In this document: positions 1 to 8,168 of the stretch, piece by piece
How positions within the stretch are numbered: position 1 is the first letter of the stretch
How the letters are laid out: every line of letters begins with the position of its first letter
Origin: a virus
Virus record (IMG/VR): IMGVR_UViG_3300033183_000166
Location: 1-30,876 of that record
Direction: 5' to 3' (one strand)
Length of the DNA stretch: 30,876 bases
Program-made: the position numbers and the translations under genes
Notes under the pieces: model-generated
Database searches by the model: none
Seen by the model: the letters and a program-made list of their open reading frames with translations, nothing else
What the model was told of the DNA's origin: nothing

Positions 1-324
1 ACTGGCATCAGATTCCAGTACATCCCAGAGTTTGATGACGCTTTTGACCCAGCTAATGCAGCGCAGATATTTGCAGACAAGGCAGACCAGTTCCGCGAGA
101 TTATGAACGATATCGAAGAAATTGATGGAATTACTTACGCGGACGTTGTATATTACGACACAACTGTCTTTAAGAACACAGACAGGACAGGAACGGAGTG
201 GATCAATGGCGGAACAAGCTATAGCGAATACCTTGGAAGCCCAGCTGGAGCGGGAGCTGACCAAGTCAGGGGGCCAGGAAACATTCGCGGCAAAACAACT
301 ACGCCGGCAAATAGCGGCGGCTAA
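1..324 (+). CDS. C-terminal fragment of a probable internal virion (ejection) protein
   Basis: An open frame runs in from the left edge and gives the last 107 residues of a protein whose start lies outside the window. I do not recognise a domain. The fragment is acidic and soluble-looking (starts TGIRFQYIPEFDD, ends with a Gly/Thr/Pro/Asn-rich tail TTTPANSGG). It sits directly before the gp16-like gene, the position of gp15 in T7-type phages. The gp15-like gene at the right edge of the window has no visible end. The two pieces are therefore plausibly one gene interrupted by the window limits, but no overlap proves it. An ATG at 103 is internal to the frame and is not needed as a start. The frame is certain; the function is inferred from order. 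Confidence 0.55.
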   Translation, partial: TGIRFQYIPEFDDAFDPANAAQIFADKADQFREIMNDIEEIDGITYADVVYYDTTVFKNTDRTGTEWINGGTSYSEYLGSPAGAGADQVRGPGNIRGKTTTPANSGG

Positions 325-397
325 CAGCGGACAAAACAGCCGTGACCTTTATATCACCGGCAGTTATAAACGGCCTGCCGAATCGACAACGGTGTAG
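206..397 (+). CDS. Small protein nested in the end of the ejection-protein gene
   Basis: This 63-residue ORF begins inside the preceding gene in another frame, overlaps it by 119 bases and continues 73 bases beyond it. The start is an ATG preceded by GGAG at 195-198, with 7 bases between. A longer reading from 122 in the same frame lacks such a site. The product begins MAEQAIANTLEAQLEREL and is helical and charged, rich in Ala, Gln, Glu, Arg and Lys, with no membrane segment. It is the last ORF before a strong terminator, so it would be the final gene of the preceding transcript segment. I recognise no family. The ribosome-binding site and the extension past the upstream stop support it; the overlap and small size keep confidence moderate. 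Confidence 0.5.
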   Translation: MAEQAIANTLEAQLERELTKSGGQETFAAKQLRRQIAAANSGQNSRDLYITGSYKRPAESTTV

Positions 398-435
398 TCA
401 ACGCACCGAAAATTTGGTAGTATGCATATATAGTA

Positions 436-459
436 GGGCGCTTGTGAGCGCCCTTTTTT
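436..459 (+). terminator. Rho-independent terminator before the gp16-like gene
   Basis: A perfect 6-bp stem GGGCGC/GCGCCC (436-441 with 448-453) encloses a 6-base loop and is followed directly by six T (454-459). It would end or attenuate transcription between the gp15-like and gp16-like genes. The next start codon is only 13 bases downstream. Either read-through or a promoter inside 398-435 (AT-rich, with TATATA at 426-431 but no good -35) must feed the next gene. Confidence 0.85.
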
Positions 460-471
460 ATTGAGGTTTTC

Positions 472-3400
472 ATGGCAACACCGGGTCAACAAGCCACCGA
501 GGCTATGCAGTCTGGGGGCGTTACCGCGTTTGCGGATAATCAACCGCGGCAAGATGACGGCGTTCAACTCGCTGGCTTGCTAGGTAAGCTTATCCAGAAA
601 TCGGCACAGGCGGCGCCTGGCCGGGTAGGTAAAGAGGTGGCGCCAGGTGTGGCTGGCCGCATGCCCGAACCGGGTGCGGAACAGATCATGCCGGAAGGCA
701 CCACAGCGCAGGCGACACAAGACAAGCTAGCAGCCGATTCTCTCTCCCTTGAAGGTAAGCAGCGTTTTGATGCCGCCGGCGGCGATGCAGCTACAGCAAT
801 CCAGCTGCCGTCTGACCCTGCCGGCATAGACGCCGCCTTGCCGACCCCAGCTGACCAAGCGCAGTCAGTGACTGCAACGGCGCAGCAAGGTGTGCGGGGC
901 ACAGGCACAGGCGTGGCTGACGAAGGTGACGCGCTTGATTTGATTGAAATGACTAACCCTCAGCGGTTGTTGGTAGATACTGACCAAGGGTTAGATTTTA
1001 ATTTTGACAACATGGAGTCTGGCGACGATGTGAACGCCGCGATCAATGCTGTCAGCGAAATCTACAAAAACCCTATTGAAGCTGAAAAACGTGGCGTCCG
1101 TACCAACGAGCAGACACTGGCAGCTGCCGGCGATTTGTTGGCGGATGAACTGGGCTTGACCAAAAAGCTGCTGCGTAAAAAAAGCGGCCAGCTATTAAAT
1201 GCTGAAGAGATGGTCGCTGTCCGTGCATTGTTGCAAAAGTCAGCAGCCCGGCTGGAAACACTGGCGCGCCAGATACAGGCTGGCGATGCGGGCCCAGAAA
1301 CGATGATCAAGTTCCGCCGGCAGATGGCAATCCATGCTGGCATACAGATGAAAGCAAAAGGCGCACAGACTGAGATTGCGCGCGCATTGCAGGCGTTCAA
1401 GATCCCTACCGGGGCAGATATCCCTGTAGATGCAATGAACGCTGTATTGAACGAAAGCGGTGGTGCGGGCTTGGCTACTAATATGGCGCGTGGCTACCTC
1501 GATGCGTTGCAAGAAGGCGGGCAGGCAAACGCCAACAGATATGTGGCTGGGGCTTGGTATCAAAAAATTAGTGATGTCTGGATGGAAGTCTATATCAATG
1601 GGCTTCTGAGCTATTTCCCAACGCATCTAAAGAATGCGATAGCGACGCCAATGTTCATGACATACAATGTGTTTGCAGACACAGCTGGCGCGACGTATGG
1701 CGGTATTACCCGCACTGGACAGCGCATGCTTGGGCGGAACGTCAACCCCGAAGGCATCTATTTAGAGGATGTGTTTGCCCGGCTGTATGGCTATAGCAAG
1801 TCTTTTAGAGATGCGTGGTCTGTGGCGCACAAGACGTTTAAGGATGAAATGCCGGCTGACCAGCTGAATAAAATTGAGGCTGGCACATTACGGGCAATCG
1901 ACTCAGAAAGTCTAAACGTCAGCGGTACGGCTGGTCAGATCGTTGACCATCTAGGTCGGATGATAAGAATACCTGGTCGCGGGTTGATGGCAGCTGACGA
2001 TTTTTGGCGGGTAGTCTCTAGCCGTGGTGAACTGTATGAGCAAGCTGTCCGGCAGGGCCGGGCTAGCAAGGCCGCGGGTAAGTCTGAGCAAGATGCGCTA
2101 GATGACGCGGTCATGGTTTTGTTGGACCCCAAATTCAAAGCGGCTGACATGGATGCAGCGTCCAGATATGCCACCTTAACGGATGATCTAGGCAACGGCA
2201 TGCTGGGGTCATTCACAACTAACTTTCGGCGTAACTGGGTTGGGAAGCTTTTGATGCCGTTTGCAAAAGCGCCGACAAATGGCATGCGGCGTGTGGGCGA
2301 AGGCCACCCTTTGATTGTTGGCGCGTCAATGCTCAACCCTGATAGCACCATACGCAAAAACCTTTTGGGGCAAAACGGCGCCCGCGCACAACAGCGCGCG
2401 CTCGGCCGGCTATCTATGGGCGCCGGCACCATGTCTGTGTTTTATAATATGGCTATTGATGGTGATATCACTGGTTCTTATCCGCGCGACCCACAGCTGC
2501 AAAAAATGTGGAAACTACGCAACATCCAGCCTTACAGCTTGGTCTTTATTGGGGATGAAGATGACCGGGCAGAACGTGGCCTAGCGCCGTGGCCTACAGA
2601 CGACGACGGCGATCCTCTGCCAAAATACAACAGAGAAACAGGTTTGCCGAATGGCGAGCTGATCTACGTCAGTTATCAAGGTCTGGAGCCTGTATCCGCG
2701 TTGCTTGGAATTGCAGCTAGCACAGCCCGGCACCAGACGTTTTTCTACGACCCGGAAGACCGGCTTGATTTGTTTACCGCTAGCGCAGTGGCAACAGCTG
2801 AATATTTTCGCGATCTGCCTATGCTCAAAGGCATTGGTGATATTGTGCGGGCGTTTGACTACCAAGACATTAACGTCCTAACAGATGGCGTTTTTGGTGG
2901 CACGATTGGCGCGTTGCCTACGCCTTATAGTTCTGCCATCCGTGGCGTTGAGCGGATGACTGATAGTGATAAGCGCATCCGCAAAGTCAACAAAGCGCTT
3001 GATTATTACACGCTTGAAGATGTCGAGCGCATGTATAAAGAAAGTCAAAGCACCAATAACCCATACCCGCGTGTTCCGTATGGGTTGGTAGGCACTGCTA
3101 AAAAGTTAGATTCCACAACAGGTGCACAGTTTTTCTATGACCAGGTTGCATATGGCTGGGAAACCCAGCTGATGAATTTGCCCTATGTGCAAGACAAACT
3201 AGACAACTATTCATATCAATTCGATGTATTGGGCAACCCGCGCACCTCTGGAACTAGCTTTGAGGTAAACCCCTCTGAGGCAATCTGGAACAGCATCACG
3301 CCTTTCAAAACGTCTTATGGCGCAAAACTAGAGCCGTGGCAAGAAGAGCTATACCGGCTTGGTGTTCCGTTGCGTGAATCTCGCGATGTCAAAAGATATA

Positions 3401-3687
3401 AAGGTATCCCGTTGGATGCCAAGAACCGCGGCAAGCTAATGGATTATGCAAAAAACAAAGTGAGCCTGGATTTGAACGGCGGGTATTATGCGTTTCGGGA
3501 ATACATCCAGGTGCTAATGACAACGATGTCTTTTGCCAATGGTGATGACGATGAACGGACAAACGATATCAAAAACGCGGAAGACAGGTTTTTGGAAGCC
3601 GGGTTCGCAATGCTTCTAGCTGACGACGAAAATCTTGCGCGTGTGTTTTATGAAAAGCAGGCGCTCAGGGAATTAGGAGTAAAGTAA
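472..3687 (+). CDS. Large internal virion / DNA-ejection protein (T7 gp16-like by position)
   Basis: This 1071-residue protein probably sits inside the capsid and is injected with the DNA. The assignment rests on its size and on its place just before the tail fibre gene and after the gp14- and gp15-like genes, which is where T7 carries gp16 (about 1300 residues). The first 150 residues are low-complexity (Ala/Gly/Pro/Gln/Asp), as often seen in ejection proteins. A hydrophobic stretch near residues 365-405 (MEVYINGLLSYFPTHLKNAI and following) could insert in membrane. The C-terminal third is rich in Tyr, Asp and Arg. I see no lysozyme/transglycosylase motif. GAGG at 463-466 lies 5 bases before the ATG. 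The gene is separated from the upstream gene by a terminator and is one base from the fibre gene. Confidence 0.7.
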   Translation: MATPGQQATEAMQSGGVTAFADNQPRQDDGVQLAGLLGKLIQKSAQAAPGRVGKEVAPGVAGRMPEPGAEQIMPEGTTAQATQDKLAADSLSLEGKQRFDAAGGDAATAIQLPSDPAGIDAALPTPADQAQSVTATAQQGVRGTGTGVADEGDALDLIEMTNPQRLLVDTDQGLDFNFDNMESGDDVNAAINAVSEIYKNPIEAEKRGVRTNEQTLAAAGDLLADELGLTKKLLRKKSGQLLNAEEMVAVRALLQKSAARLETLARQIQAGDAGPETMIKFRRQMAIHAGIQMKAKGAQTEIARALQAFKIPTGADIPVDAMNAVLNESGGAGLATNMARGYLDALQEGGQANANRYVAGAWYQKISDVWMEVYINGLLSYFPTHLKNAIATPMFMTYNVFADTAGATYGGITRTGQRMLGRNVNPEGIYLEDVFARLYGYSKSFRDAWSVAHKTFKDEMPADQLNKIEAGTLRAIDSESLNVSGTAGQIVDHLGRMIRIPGRGLMAADDFWRVVSSRGELYEQAVRQGRASKAAGKSEQDALDDAVMVLLDPKFKAADMDAASRYATLTDDLGNGMLGSFTTNFRRNWVGKLLMPFAKAPTNGMRRVGEGHPLIVGASMLNPDSTIRKNLLGQNGARAQQRALGRLSMGAGTMSVFYNMAIDGDITGSYPRDPQLQKMWKLRNIQPYSLVFIGDEDDRAERGLAPWPTDDDGDPLPKYNRETGLPNGELIYVSYQGLEPVSALLGIAASTARHQTFFYDPEDRLDLFTASAVATAEYFRDLPMLKGIGDIVRAFDYQDINVLTDGVFGGTIGALPTPYSSAIRGVERMTDSDKRIRKVNKALDYYTLEDVERMYKESQSTNNPYPRVPYGLVGTAKKLDSTTGAQFFYDQVAYGWETQLMNLPYVQDKLDNYSYQFDVLGNPRTSGTSFEVNPSEAIWNSITPFKTSYGAKLEPWQEELYRLGVPLRESRDVKRYKGIPLDAKNRGKLMDYAKNKVSLDLNGGYYAFREYIQVLMTTMSFANGDDDERTNDIKNAEDRFLEAGFAMLLADDENLARVFYEKQALRELGVK

Positions 3688-3688
3688 A

Positions 3689-6400
3689 ATGGCAGTCAGT
3701 AGCACTACCAACAAAGTGAGCTATAACGGTGACGGTAGCACCGCGACTTTCAGCTATACGTTCAAGATTTTTGCTAATGCTGATTTGCAAGTAACAATCC
3801 GCGACGCTAACGGCACTGAGACTACGCAAACGCTCGACACCGAATATATCGTCACTGGTGCAGGCAGCGCGTCTGGCGGCAACGTCACGTTCAAATATAA
3901 TACCGGGAACAGCTCAGATCCAGAATACTCAACTACAGATTACCGCCCTGCCAGTGGTGAAACGATAACAATCAAGCGCGTCGTTACTTTAACGCAAGGC
4001 ACAGATTACGTTGAAAACGATCCTTTCCCAGCGCAATCCCATGAGGACGCTCTTGACCGGCTGACGTTTATACAGCAGCAACAGCAAGAAGAAATCGACA
4101 GATCTATCAAGGCGTCTGTCACTAATACGCTGACTGGCTCTGAATTTACGGTTAGCGCTGCTGACCGGGCCAACAAGATTTTTGCTTTTGATAGCAGCGG
4201 CAACCTGTCTATCGCGCAAGAGCTTGGGACGTTCCGTGGGAATTGGTCCGCCAGCGTTGCATATAATCAGCGCGACATAGTCAAAGACACAAACAACAAT
4301 AATATCTATATAGCAAACACAGCGCACACATCTAGCGGCGCCGTGCCTTTGTCTTCAAACACTGATTCTGCAAAGTGGGATTTGATTGTTGACGCAGCGT
4401 CAGCTACCACCTCCGCGACAAACGCTGCTAACAGCGCCACAGCTGCCGCTACATCAGCAAGCAATGCAGCGACAAGCGAAAGCAATGCGGCGACAAGCGA
4501 GACAAATGCGGCGACATCAGAAACAAACGCTGCAACGTCTGCAACTGCCGCCCAAACAGCGCAGGCAGCTGCTGAGGCAGCGCTAGATACATTCGATGAT
4601 CGCTTCCTTGGGGCAAAGTCCTCAGATCCCTCGCAAGACAACGACGGAAACGCGCTTGTGGATGGGGCCCTATATTTCGATACGACCAATGATCTGATGA
4701 AGGTCTATGATTTGACCAACACAGTTTGGCGTCAACTTGCGCTTACTGGCTCAAATCAGACAAACGTAAACACTGTTGCAGGAATTAGCTCAAATGTAAC
4801 TACTGTTGCTGGCATTTCTTCTGATGTAACAACGGTAGCGTCAGACACTACAGATATAGGAACTGTAGCTACCGACATTGCAAATGTGAACAGTGTTGCC
4901 GGTAGCATAACTAACGTGAATACTGTTGCCACAAATATTTCTGATGTTAACAATTTTGCTGATACTTATTTTATCAGCGCAACAGCACCATCTTCACCAA
5001 CTACCGGCGATTTGTGGTTTGATACAACCAACAACGCTATGAAAGTTTATGGTTCTTCTGGCTTTCAAAATGCTGGCTCATCAGTAAACGGAACATCAGA
5101 AAGAAATACATATACAGCAACATCGGGGCAGACTAGCTTTGCTGCTACTTACGATGCTGGTTATGTAGATGTGTACCTTAACGGTATCAAACTAATTGAC
5201 GGTACTCACTTTACAGCAACCAACGGTACTAGCGTTGTGTTGTCATCAGGTGCAGCACTTGATGACACCGTAGATATTGTTGCTTACGGCACATTCGAGC
5301 TATCTAACTTTAGCATCAACGATGCGAATGATGTTAACACAACCGGCGCAACCAATGGTCAGGTTCTCGCGTATAACAGCACCAGCACAGACTTTGAGCC
5401 GACCACAATCACAAGCGATCTGGTAGGCGATACGACACCACAGCTTGGTGGTAATTTAGATGGCAATGGAAATACTATTGATCTGTCTGGCTCAACCGAA
5501 GCGTTTATTATGCCAAAGGGAACAACAGCACAGCGTCCATCTTCCGCTACTACTGGCATGGTTAGATATAATACAACTGAATCACTTTATGAAACATATG
5601 ATGGAACAAGGTGGAGGCACATAAGCACTTCCGATTACACTGTAGACCTTTCATATCTTTCAGTAGCCGGTGGTGGCGGCGGCGGTCAAGGTTGGAACGC
5701 TGGCGGTGGCGGCGGTGGTGCTGGTGGTTTTCTAACCGGCACATCAACAGTAATTGTAGGCACCTCATTAAGTGTTGTTGTTGGTGCTGGTGGAGCGGGA
5801 TTTTCAAATGGTTCTAATTCATCCATAAGCAACATTTCCGTGACCTCAATAGGGGGCGGTGCTGGTTCTCCTTACTCACAGGCTGCTGGTACTAATGGTA
5901 ACAGTGGCGGCTCTGGTGGAGGAGGCGGCTCTGGGCAGTACACAGGAAACGTAGGTTATGGTGGTTCTGGTACAGCAGGACAAGGAAATGGCGGTGGAGC
6001 ATCTAACAACAACCAAGCAAACCAATGGGCCGGAGGCGGCGGTGGTGGTGCTAACGGTGGAGGCGGCAGTGCTTCTGGTGGTGGTGCTTATGGTGGTGAC
6101 GGCGGTGCTGGTAAATCAAGTTCTATATCAGGAACATCAGTAACTTATGCTGGCGGCGGTGGTGGTTACTCTCCTGCAAACCCCGGATCAGGTGGTTCAG
6201 GAGGTGGGGCTTCCTCTGGTAGTAATGCAGCAGCAAACTTAGGTGGTGGTGCAGGGGCCGGTAATCATTCTGGTGGTTCTGGCATTGTAATTATTGCTTA
6301 TGCTGGTTCACAGAAAGGTACAGGTGGAACAATAACAACGGCTGGTGGAAACACAATTCACACCTTTACTTCATCCGGTACGTTTGAATTAACAGGTTGA
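3689..6400 (+). CDS. Tail fibre: T7 gp17-like N-terminus and glycine-rich C-terminal domain
   Basis: This is a 903-residue receptor-binding fibre. Residues 1-130 match the pattern of the T7 gp17 N-terminal domain that attaches the fibre to the tail: a beta-rich start with YNGDGSTATFSYTF, then TITIKRVV and a helical HEDALDRLTFIQQQQQEEIDRS. Residues about 178-230 (WSASVAYNQRDIVKD...NIYIA...W) look like a carbohydrate-binding module 5/12. Residues about 232-295 are Ala/Ser/Thr/Asn repeats (SNAATSE units), and about 350-420 hold repeats of the type NVxTVAxxI; both are typical of trimeric fibre shafts. Residues about 655-870 are glycine-rich with GGGGGG runs, like the Gly-rich tip domains of marine phage fibres. 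Base composition becomes visibly more AT-rich from about 4740. The start follows AGGAGTAAAGTAAA. Confidence 0.9.
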   Translation: MAVSSTTNKVSYNGDGSTATFSYTFKIFANADLQVTIRDANGTETTQTLDTEYIVTGAGSASGGNVTFKYNTGNSSDPEYSTTDYRPASGETITIKRVVTLTQGTDYVENDPFPAQSHEDALDRLTFIQQQQQEEIDRSIKASVTNTLTGSEFTVSAADRANKIFAFDSSGNLSIAQELGTFRGNWSASVAYNQRDIVKDTNNNNIYIANTAHTSSGAVPLSSNTDSAKWDLIVDAASATTSATNAANSATAAATSASNAATSESNAATSETNAATSETNAATSATAAQTAQAAAEAALDTFDDRFLGAKSSDPSQDNDGNALVDGALYFDTTNDLMKVYDLTNTVWRQLALTGSNQTNVNTVAGISSNVTTVAGISSDVTTVASDTTDIGTVATDIANVNSVAGSITNVNTVATNISDVNNFADTYFISATAPSSPTTGDLWFDTTNNAMKVYGSSGFQNAGSSVNGTSERNTYTATSGQTSFAATYDAGYVDVYLNGIKLIDGTHFTATNGTSVVLSSGAALDDTVDIVAYGTFELSNFSINDANDVNTTGATNGQVLAYNSTSTDFEPTTITSDLVGDTTPQLGGNLDGNGNTIDLSGSTEAFIMPKGTTAQRPSSATTGMVRYNTTESLYETYDGTRWRHISTSDYTVDLSYLSVAGGGGGGQGWNAGGGGGGAGGFLTGTSTVIVGTSLSVVVGAGGAGFSNGSNSSISNISVTSIGGGAGSPYSQAAGTNGNSGGSGGGGGSGQYTGNVGYGGSGTAGQGNGGGASNNNQANQWAGGGGGGANGGGGSASGGGAYGGDGGAGKSSSISGTSVTYAGGGGGYSPANPGSGGSGGGASSGSNAAANLGGGAGAGNHSGGSGIVIIAYAGSQKGTGGTITTAGGNTIHTFTSSGTFELTG

Positions 6401-6412
6401 TAGGAGCAATAA

Positions 6413-6775
6413 ATGGGACATTATGCAAAAGTACAAGATGGCATCGTGACTAAAGTTATTGTTGCCGAACCTAGTTTTTTCGACACTTTTATAGACGATA
6501 GCGCAGGGGAATGGATACAAACATCTTACAATACCAGAGGTGGTGTCCATATTTTAGGAGGCACTCCTTTACGAAAAAACTTTGCTGGCGTTAATTACAC
6601 TTATGACATTGCTCGTGATGCGTTTATTCCACCTTCACCATTTCCAAGTTGGACGCTAAATGAAGATACCTGTCTTTGGCAAGCACCTGTTGCCTATCCA
6701 GAAAATGCCGAAGAATACGAGTATAAATGGGATGAAGATAATTTATCTTGGGTCTCTGTTGTAGCAGCAACCTAA
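6413..6775 (+). CDS. Conserved marine-phage protein, probably fibre-associated
   Basis: A 120-residue protein beginning MGHYAKVQDGIVTKVIVAEP, with central WIQTSYNTRGGVH and PLRKNFAG motifs and a C-terminal PSWTLNEDTCLWQAPVAYP segment. From memory, small proteins with this architecture are common in T4-like and podovirus-like marine phages, usually near the fibre genes, and have no settled function. The sequence has no signal peptide or membrane segment and is rich in aromatic residues, which suits a virion surface or fibre-tip subunit or a fibre chaperone. A clear Shine-Dalgarno AGGAG lies 7 bases before the ATG, and the gap to the fibre gene is 12 bases, so it is co-transcribed with it. It shares the lower GC of the fibre tip, as if the two were exchanged together. 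Confidence 0.75.
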   Translation: MGHYAKVQDGIVTKVIVAEPSFFDTFIDDSAGEWIQTSYNTRGGVHILGGTPLRKNFAGVNYTYDIARDAFIPPSPFPSWTLNEDTCLWQAPVAYPENAEEYEYKWDEDNLSWVSVVAAT

Positions 6776-6802
6776 GTCTGAATGTTTACTAAGGAAATAA
6801 TG

Positions 6803-7162
6803 ATGGCACAGTACAACGTAGAAAAATTAGAGAACGGTATAGCTACTGTACGTTATGCCGATGGCTCTTGGGCTGAACTACGGTTATCAGCCGACATGAC
6901 ACAAGAGGATGTAGATGATCTGGCATTTCAGTTTGCACCAAAAGAAGGCGTTGCACCAAGCTTCATTTCAGTTGGTGCCACTTCCACAGCCTCGGCTAAA
7001 CCTGAACCAGTTGACGACACGCCAACTCCAGATTGGCTTGTTGCACGATTGGAAGCCTACGGATCACCAGCCAGTCAATTAGAGTATATTACAGAGAACG
7101 GTCTTGAAGCATGGCAGGCCCATGTTGCCGAAATCAAAGCAGCTAATCCAAAGCCTGAATAA
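6803..7162 (+). CDS. Small fibre-region protein, function unknown
   Basis: A 119-residue protein starting MAQYNVEKLENGIATVRYADG, with a compact beta-looking N-terminus (to about residue 55), a Pro/Thr-rich linker (PEPVDDTPTPDW) and a helical C-terminus (residues about 75-119). I chose the ATG at 6803 because AAGGAA at 6791-6796 is 6 bases upstream. The ATG at 6800 is also possible, while the first in-frame ATG at 6782 has no such site. The stop overlaps the start of the next gene in TAATG, which implies translational coupling. It resembles hypothetical proteins found after marine phage fibre genes. Role unknown; a fibre accessory protein is a guess from position. Confidence 0.65.
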   Translation: MAQYNVEKLENGIATVRYADGSWAELRLSADMTQEDVDDLAFQFAPKEGVAPSFISVGATSTASAKPEPVDDTPTPDWLVARLEAYGSPASQLEYITENGLEAWQAHVAEIKAANPKPE

Positions 7163-7326
7163 TGGACAAGCCAACTGCTCAATCTGTAAAGTCTCAGATT
7201 GACACGCATGAAGCTGTGTGCAGCGAGCGGTGGAAAGAGACTATCCTGCGTATTAAACGAATCGAACATATACTGATTGGACAAGCAGCCGCCATCATTC
7301 TGCTCTTGCTAGCCGAAAGAATCTAA
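7162..7326 (+). CDS. XhlA-like small membrane protein of the lysis cassette
   Basis: A 54-residue protein that starts in a TAATG overlap with the upstream gene. It has a charged helical N-terminus (SQIDTHEAVCSERWKETILR, then IKRIEHIL) followed by one C-terminal membrane helix (IGQAAAIILLLLAERI). This layout matches the XhlA/hemolysin-type phage proteins: an amphipathic helix, a conserved arginine-rich 'R-I-x-R-I-E' stretch and a terminal transmembrane segment. XhlA is known to act with a holin in cell lysis in Bacillus phage-like elements. The neighbours agree, because a holin and an endolysin follow within 1.5 kb. The family assignment is by pattern only. It may also be a spanin-like or antiholin component. 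Confidence 0.6.
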   Translation: MDKPTAQSVKSQIDTHEAVCSERWKETILRIKRIEHILIGQAAAIILLLLAERI

Positions 7327-7347
7327 CCCCTAAAAAAAGAGACTGAT

Positions 7348-7851
7348 ATGGAGCCAATAACCACAGCCTTGGCCGCGGTTTCGGCTGCGTCGGCTTCAAT
7401 CAAATGGCTCAAAGAGCGGGTCCAAGATTGCCAGGATATATCTGAGTTGTCTGGGCATGTGACTACCTTGTTTGAAGCCAAGAGCGCCCTAGACAAAGAG
7501 CGCTCAAAGAAAGCCGGCGTCAGCGATATATCGTTCCGCAGCTCAATCGATGCCGTCCTCGAAAGCAAAAAGCTCGCTGAGGAAATGTATCAAATACAGA
7601 TCATGGTCAATCAAAGATGGCCTAAGCCGGCAGGACAGCCAAGCACCTGGGATGAGATCCACCAACATTATCAACAGAGGTTGCGGGAGCAGAAAGAGGC
7701 GCAAGAGGCGGCGCGTCGTCAAAAGATTCGTGACGCTCAAGAGTTTGAAGAAGCGCTTAAAACTTTCCTCGTTATCGCCGCTGTTGTCCTCGTCGCAGTC
7801 GGGTGTTTCGTCTTTCTCATGGTCTCAGTCGCACAGGCTTTTATCGGATGA
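7348..7851 (+). CDS. Coiled-coil protein with C-terminal membrane anchor
   Basis: A 167-residue protein of unknown family. Residues 1-25 are Ala/Ser-rich and weakly hydrophobic (MEPITTALAAVSAASASIKW). Residues about 45-130 are helical, with a strongly charged coiled-coil stretch (QQRLREQKEAQEAARRQKIR). Residues about 138-163 form a single clear transmembrane helix (TFLVIAAVVLVAVGCFVFLM). Few residues follow the helix, so most of the chain would be on one side of the membrane. Its place inside the lysis cassette, with its stop overlapping the next start in ATGA, suggests a membrane-bound lysis or superinfection function, possibly spanin- or antiholin-like. This is inference from topology only. 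Confidence 0.65.
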   Translation: MEPITTALAAVSAASASIKWLKERVQDCQDISELSGHVTTLFEAKSALDKERSKKAGVSDISFRSSIDAVLESKKLAEEMYQIQIMVNQRWPKPAGQPSTWDEIHQHYQQRLREQKEAQEAARRQKIRDAQEFEEALKTFLVIAAVVLVAVGCFVFLMVSVAQAFIG

Positions 7852-8168
7852 CGCAAAAGAAACTACAGGCAGACAGCCGTTACGCTAAGTTCGACTTGGA
7901 TGGCGACGGCGTTGTTACTGACGATGAGCTAGCGCGCGAAAAAGAAATGATGGAGCTTGAGCTGCGCGAGGAAAAAGCAGCTGCTCAGAAACGCATGGCC
8001 TGGGTTGCAATGTTCAGCATGATTGTGTTCAGCATCGTTTTGTTCATGCCCGTCATAGGCGACAAGCGGGTAGCCGCATTGGCTGATTTGCTTGGCCTAT
8101 TTTACATAGCGCAGGCTGGTGTTGTGGGCGCTTACATGGGGGCCACAGCATGGATGTCGCGCAAATAG
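7848..8168 (+). CDS. EF-hand protein with two membrane helices (lysis cassette)
   Basis: A 106-residue protein whose ATG overlaps the upstream stop in ATGA. Residues 16-27 (DLDGDGVVTDDE) form a canonical EF-hand calcium loop: Asp at positions 1, 3 and 5, Gly at 6, a hydrophobic residue at 8 and Glu at 12. A charged helix follows (residues 28-48). Then come two hydrophobic segments, about 50-70 (MAWVAMFSMIVFSIVLFMPV) and 79-101 (ADLLGLFYIAQAGVVGAYMG). Two membrane helices within about 100 residues is holin-like, but the true holin candidate is downstream. A single EF-hand on a phage membrane protein suggests calcium sensing or dimer-type EF-hand pairing; neither is shown. Similar EF-hand proteins occur in marine phages as far as I recall, without assigned function. 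Confidence 0.75.
   Translation: MTQKKLQADSRYAKFDLDGDGVVTDDELAREKEMMELELREEKAAAQKRMAWVAMFSMIVFSIVLFMPVIGDKRVAALADLLGLFYIAQAGVVGAYMGATAWMSRK

Noticed and set aside
1935-2432. 165-residue minus-strand ORF
   Set aside because: Lies wholly inside the gp16-like gene, with unusual Ser/Arg/Pro composition and no ribosome site.
4306-4689. Ala/Val-rich minus-strand ORF that looks like membrane helices
   Set aside because: It is the complement of the Ala/Ser/Thr repeat shaft of the fibre; its periodicity comes from those repeats.
3689-6400. Diversity-generating retroelement target in the fibre
   Set aside because: Suggested by the Bbp19-like gene, but no reverse transcriptase and no template/variable repeat pair is visible in the window.
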